Positions 61,867 through 64,000 of a stretch of 64,000 nucleotides of DNA are shown piece by piece. This DNA is from Mycolicibacterium vulneris. GTDB lineage: Bacteria > Actinomycetota > Actinomycetes > Mycobacteriales > Mycobacteriaceae. Numbering within the stretch: the stretch's first letter is position 1; each line of letters starts with the position of its first letter. Location: positions 62,001-126,000 of the forward strand of contig NZ_NCXM01000002.1 of assembly GCF_002104765.1 (NCBI RefSeq), written 5' to 3'. The notes under the pieces were generated by a model. That model was not told the origin of the DNA. It made no database searches and saw only the letters and a list, made by a program, of their open reading frames with translations. The position numbers were made by a program, and so were the translations under genes.

Positions 61867-63987
61867 ATGGGCCATAGCTACGAGCGCCACCAGACCGGCG
61901 GTGCAGTGGTTCTCGCTGGCGATATCGCCGCGGACCGCGAGGTACTGGAACGGCTCAGAGCGACACCGGGTATCGACTTCATCGACCGGTCAGGGCCCGA
62001 TCCGGCGGGTGGGGACGCCGCTGGCCGCTGGGCGTACTTCCCGTGGCGCAACGCCGTTGTGCGGATCGCCGGCCCGCGGGCTTTTGCTGCCGCCCGACTC
62101 GACCGCAACCGGCATCTGATCACCTCCGCCGAGCAGGAGCGGCTGCAACGCCTGCGCATCGGCATCGTCGGCCTGAGTTCGGGTCACGCGATCGCGTACT
62201 GCCTGGCGGCGCAAGGGCTTTGCGGCGCATTGCGATTGGCCGACGGTGACACGCTGGAGCTGTCCAATCTGAATCGCGTCCCGGCGACGGTCCTCGATCT
62301 CGGCCTCAACAAAGCCACCGTCGCCGCACGGCGGATCGCGGAACTCGATCCGTACCTGAGCCTGGAGGTCTTCACCTCCGAGGTGACCGCCGAACTCGTC
62401 GACGAGTTTCTGGACGGCCTGGATGTGCTGATCGACCAAGCGGATTCGCTGGACATCAAGGTTTTGCTGCGCGAGGCGGCCCGCAACCGTGGCATCCCGG
62501 TGCTCATGGCCACCAGCGATCGGGGTCTACTCGATGTGGAGCGCTTCGACCTGCGGCCGCAACCCGCGGTGATGCACGGGTTGCTGGGCGATATGGACAC
62601 GACGGCGCTGAGCGGATTGTCGACCCGGGACAAGCTGCCATACCTGTTGCGGCTTTTGGACGCTCGGCAATTGTCCGCCCGAGGGGCGGCCTCGCTGGTC
62701 GAGGTCGGACAGACGTTGGGCGGGTGGCCTCAGCTGGCCGGCGACATCTGGGTAGGTGCCGCCGCGGTGGCCGAGGCGGTGCGCCGGATCGGACTGGGCG
62801 AGCCGCTGCGGTCCGGCCGGGTCCAGATCGACATCGCGGGCGCGCTCGACGGTCTCGTCTCGCCCGTGCCGCGGGATGCCGCCCTGCCGGCACCGGCCGA
62901 TGACGTCGCCGGAGTCACCGGGCCGGGCGCAACAAAAGCCGGGATCGCCGAAGCCGTTGCGAGCGCGGCGATCCGCGCCCCTTCCGGCGGCAATGTCCAG
63001 CCGTGGCGGATCGCCGTGGACGACACCTCGATTCAGCTGCTGCTGGCTGCCGAGGATTCGGCGACCATGGACGTCGAATTTCGGGCCAGCGCGGTCGCGC
63101 TGGGCGCGGCCATGTTCAACGCGCGCGTCGCGGCGGCCGCGCACGGCGCACTGGGCCCGGTCAGCTTTCGTGACGACCACCCGCACACGGTGCTGCACGG
63201 CGAGATGCGGTGGGGCGACGGTGACGACCCCGAACTGGCGCAGCAATACCGGGCGATGCTGGCCCGGCAAACAAATCGCCACCCGGGTTGTGCCGTCGCG
63301 GTCCCCCCGGAAACCGCCGAGCGCCTGGCGGCCGCCACGGCCGGTGAGGGCGCGCGGCTGCGACTCATCACCGATCGCGACCAAATCGTCGCCGTCTCAG
63401 GCATACTGGCCGAAGCCGACCGTATCCGTTATCTGACCCCTCGCCTGCACGCGGAAATGGTGTCGGAGCTACGTTTTCCGGCTGATCCGTCACCGGAGAC
63501 AGGAATCGATGTCCGTGCCCTGGAACTGGATGCCGGTGAGTTGGCGGCCCTGGAACTCGTCCGGCGCCCCGATGTCATGGTCGAGCTGGCGCGCTGGGAT
63601 GGCGGTGGGGTGCTGGGCGACGTCACCCGCCAGCGAGTCACCGCCAGCGCGGCGCTGGCGGTGGTCACGGTGACGGGTTCCGCGCTCACCGATTACGCCC
63701 GCGGCGGCGCCGCGCTGGAGGCGCTCTGGATCGCCGCGGAACGCAGCGGCTTCGGCGTGCATCCGGTGTCGCCGGTGTTCCTGTACGCGCACGACGACAA
63801 CGACTTCCAGACCCTGTCGCCGGCTTACGTCCAGGAGCTGAAGGGGCTGCAGCGCGCCTTCCGGGCTCGCGCCGGGCTCGGCGCCGGTGAGCACGAAATC
63901 CTGGTGCTGCGCCTGGTGTCCGGTCCGCCGCCGTCGGTGCCGGCAAGGCGCCGCTCGCTGAGCGACAGTCTGCGCGCGCAAGGGTAA
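61867..63987 (+). CDS. E1/ThiF-like adenylyltransferase fused to nitroreductase (Rv1355c/MoeY-like)
   Basis: 706 residues. N-terminal about 90 residues are unassigned. The E1-like domain (95-330) has nucleotide loop IGIVGLSSGHAIAYCLA, then ADGDTLELSNLNRVPATV with Asp126 and Asn/Arg, Lys149 and LDVLIDQADSLDIKVLLREA; no catalytic or zinc cysteines of canonical ThiF/MoeB are visible. The C-terminal part (about 350-690) is nitroreductase-like with the signature AAIRAPSGGNVQPWRIAVD for FMN binding. M. tuberculosis Rv1355c (annotated moeY) has this fusion. It probably activates a carboxylate with ATP and couples to flavin oxidation or reduction; the pathway is unknown. GGGAG precedes ATG 61867. Confidence 0.8.
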   Translation: MGHSYERHQTGGAVVLAGDIAADREVLERLRATPGIDFIDRSGPDPAGGDAAGRWAYFPWRNAVVRIAGPRAFAAARLDRNRHLITSAEQERLQRLRIGIVGLSSGHAIAYCLAAQGLCGALRLADGDTLELSNLNRVPATVLDLGLNKATVAARRIAELDPYLSLEVFTSEVTAELVDEFLDGLDVLIDQADSLDIKVLLREAARNRGIPVLMATSDRGLLDVERFDLRPQPAVMHGLLGDMDTTALSGLSTRDKLPYLLRLLDARQLSARGAASLVEVGQTLGGWPQLAGDIWVGAAAVAEAVRRIGLGEPLRSGRVQIDIAGALDGLVSPVPRDAALPAPADDVAGVTGPGATKAGIAEAVASAAIRAPSGGNVQPWRIAVDDTSIQLLLAAEDSATMDVEFRASAVALGAAMFNARVAAAAHGALGPVSFRDDHPHTVLHGEMRWGDGDDPELAQQYRAMLARQTNRHPGCAVAVPPETAERLAAATAGEGARLRLITDRDQIVAVSGILAEADRIRYLTPRLHAEMVSELRFPADPSPETGIDVRALELDAGELAALELVRRPDVMVELARWDGGGVLGDVTRQRVTASAALAVVTVTGSALTDYARGGAALEALWIAAERSGFGVHPVSPVFLYAHDDNDFQTLSPAYVQELKGLQRAFRARAGLGAGEHEILVLRLVSGPPPSVPARRRSLSDSLRAQG

Positions 63988-64000
63988 GCGGCCATGCACA

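Overview
The window is high-GC actinobacterial chromosome and reads as a slow-growing, non-tuberculous Mycobacterium. Protein sequences and gene order follow the Mycobacterium tuberculosis segment from about Rv1592c to Rv1638A very closely (comparison from memory, no search run). A homologue of the mannose-capping glycosyltransferase Rv1635c/CapA fits a slow grower. No phage, insertion sequence, CRISPR array or replication origin was seen.

Layout: 1-189 is the start of a secreted-lipase gene on the minus strand. 351-4606 is the de novo NAD block: the NUDIX-type regulator NrtR diverges from nadA-nadB-nadC across a perfect palindromic operator. 4737-5150 is a deazaflavin-type nitroreductase. 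5258-11726 is the histidine operon hisD-hisC-hisB-hisH-hisA-impA-hisF-hisI, mostly with 4-nt stop/start overlaps. A kinase with an extracellular TPM domain follows on the other strand, then chaA and bcpB. 15030-21872 is trpE-(membrane protein)-trpC-trpB-trpA-lgt. No trpF is present, so HisA is probably the bifunctional PriA. Then come pykA, a thioesterase and an LPG-synthase-like membrane protein. 26311-32225 (minus) is cydABDC, the cytochrome bd oxidase and its ABC exporter. After it lie an HdeD-like protein, a six-TM adenylyl cyclase, a small gene bracketed by palindromes and a hairpin, and a tRNA gene with anticodon CAA.

35197-43706 holds the ANTAR regulator pdtaR, a thiolase plus DUF35 pair, polA, a YdcZ-like transporter, rpsA and coaE-GrpB. 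43713-45454 (minus) holds a small exported protein, a twice-frameshifted Fpg/Nei glycosylase and a DUF402 protein. A signalling module follows: an FHA-FHA-ABC exporter divergent from a receptor-type Ser/Thr kinase. Then uvrB, an MFS exporter, the CapA-like mannosyltransferase, a universal stress protein, a glyoxalase-II-like hydrolase, uvrA and a small acidic protein. The last 3 kb is a two-gene cassette: a GNAT/autoinducer-synthase-like protein followed by an E1(ThiF)-nitroreductase fusion.

Themes: amino-acid and NAD biosynthesis run as translationally coupled operons. DNA repair (polA, uvrB, uvrA) and signalling genes (adenylyl cyclase, two kinases, pdtaR, USP) are mostly single transcription units. 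Fifteen genes have a -10 hexamer 6 to 8 nt before the start codon, the geometry of leaderless mRNAs. Relative to the M. tuberculosis order as I recall it, the window carries additions (the TPM kinase, YdcZ, the glycosylase remnant, the FHA-ABC/kinase pair, the terminal cassette) and lacks counterparts of Rv1597 and Rv1615.
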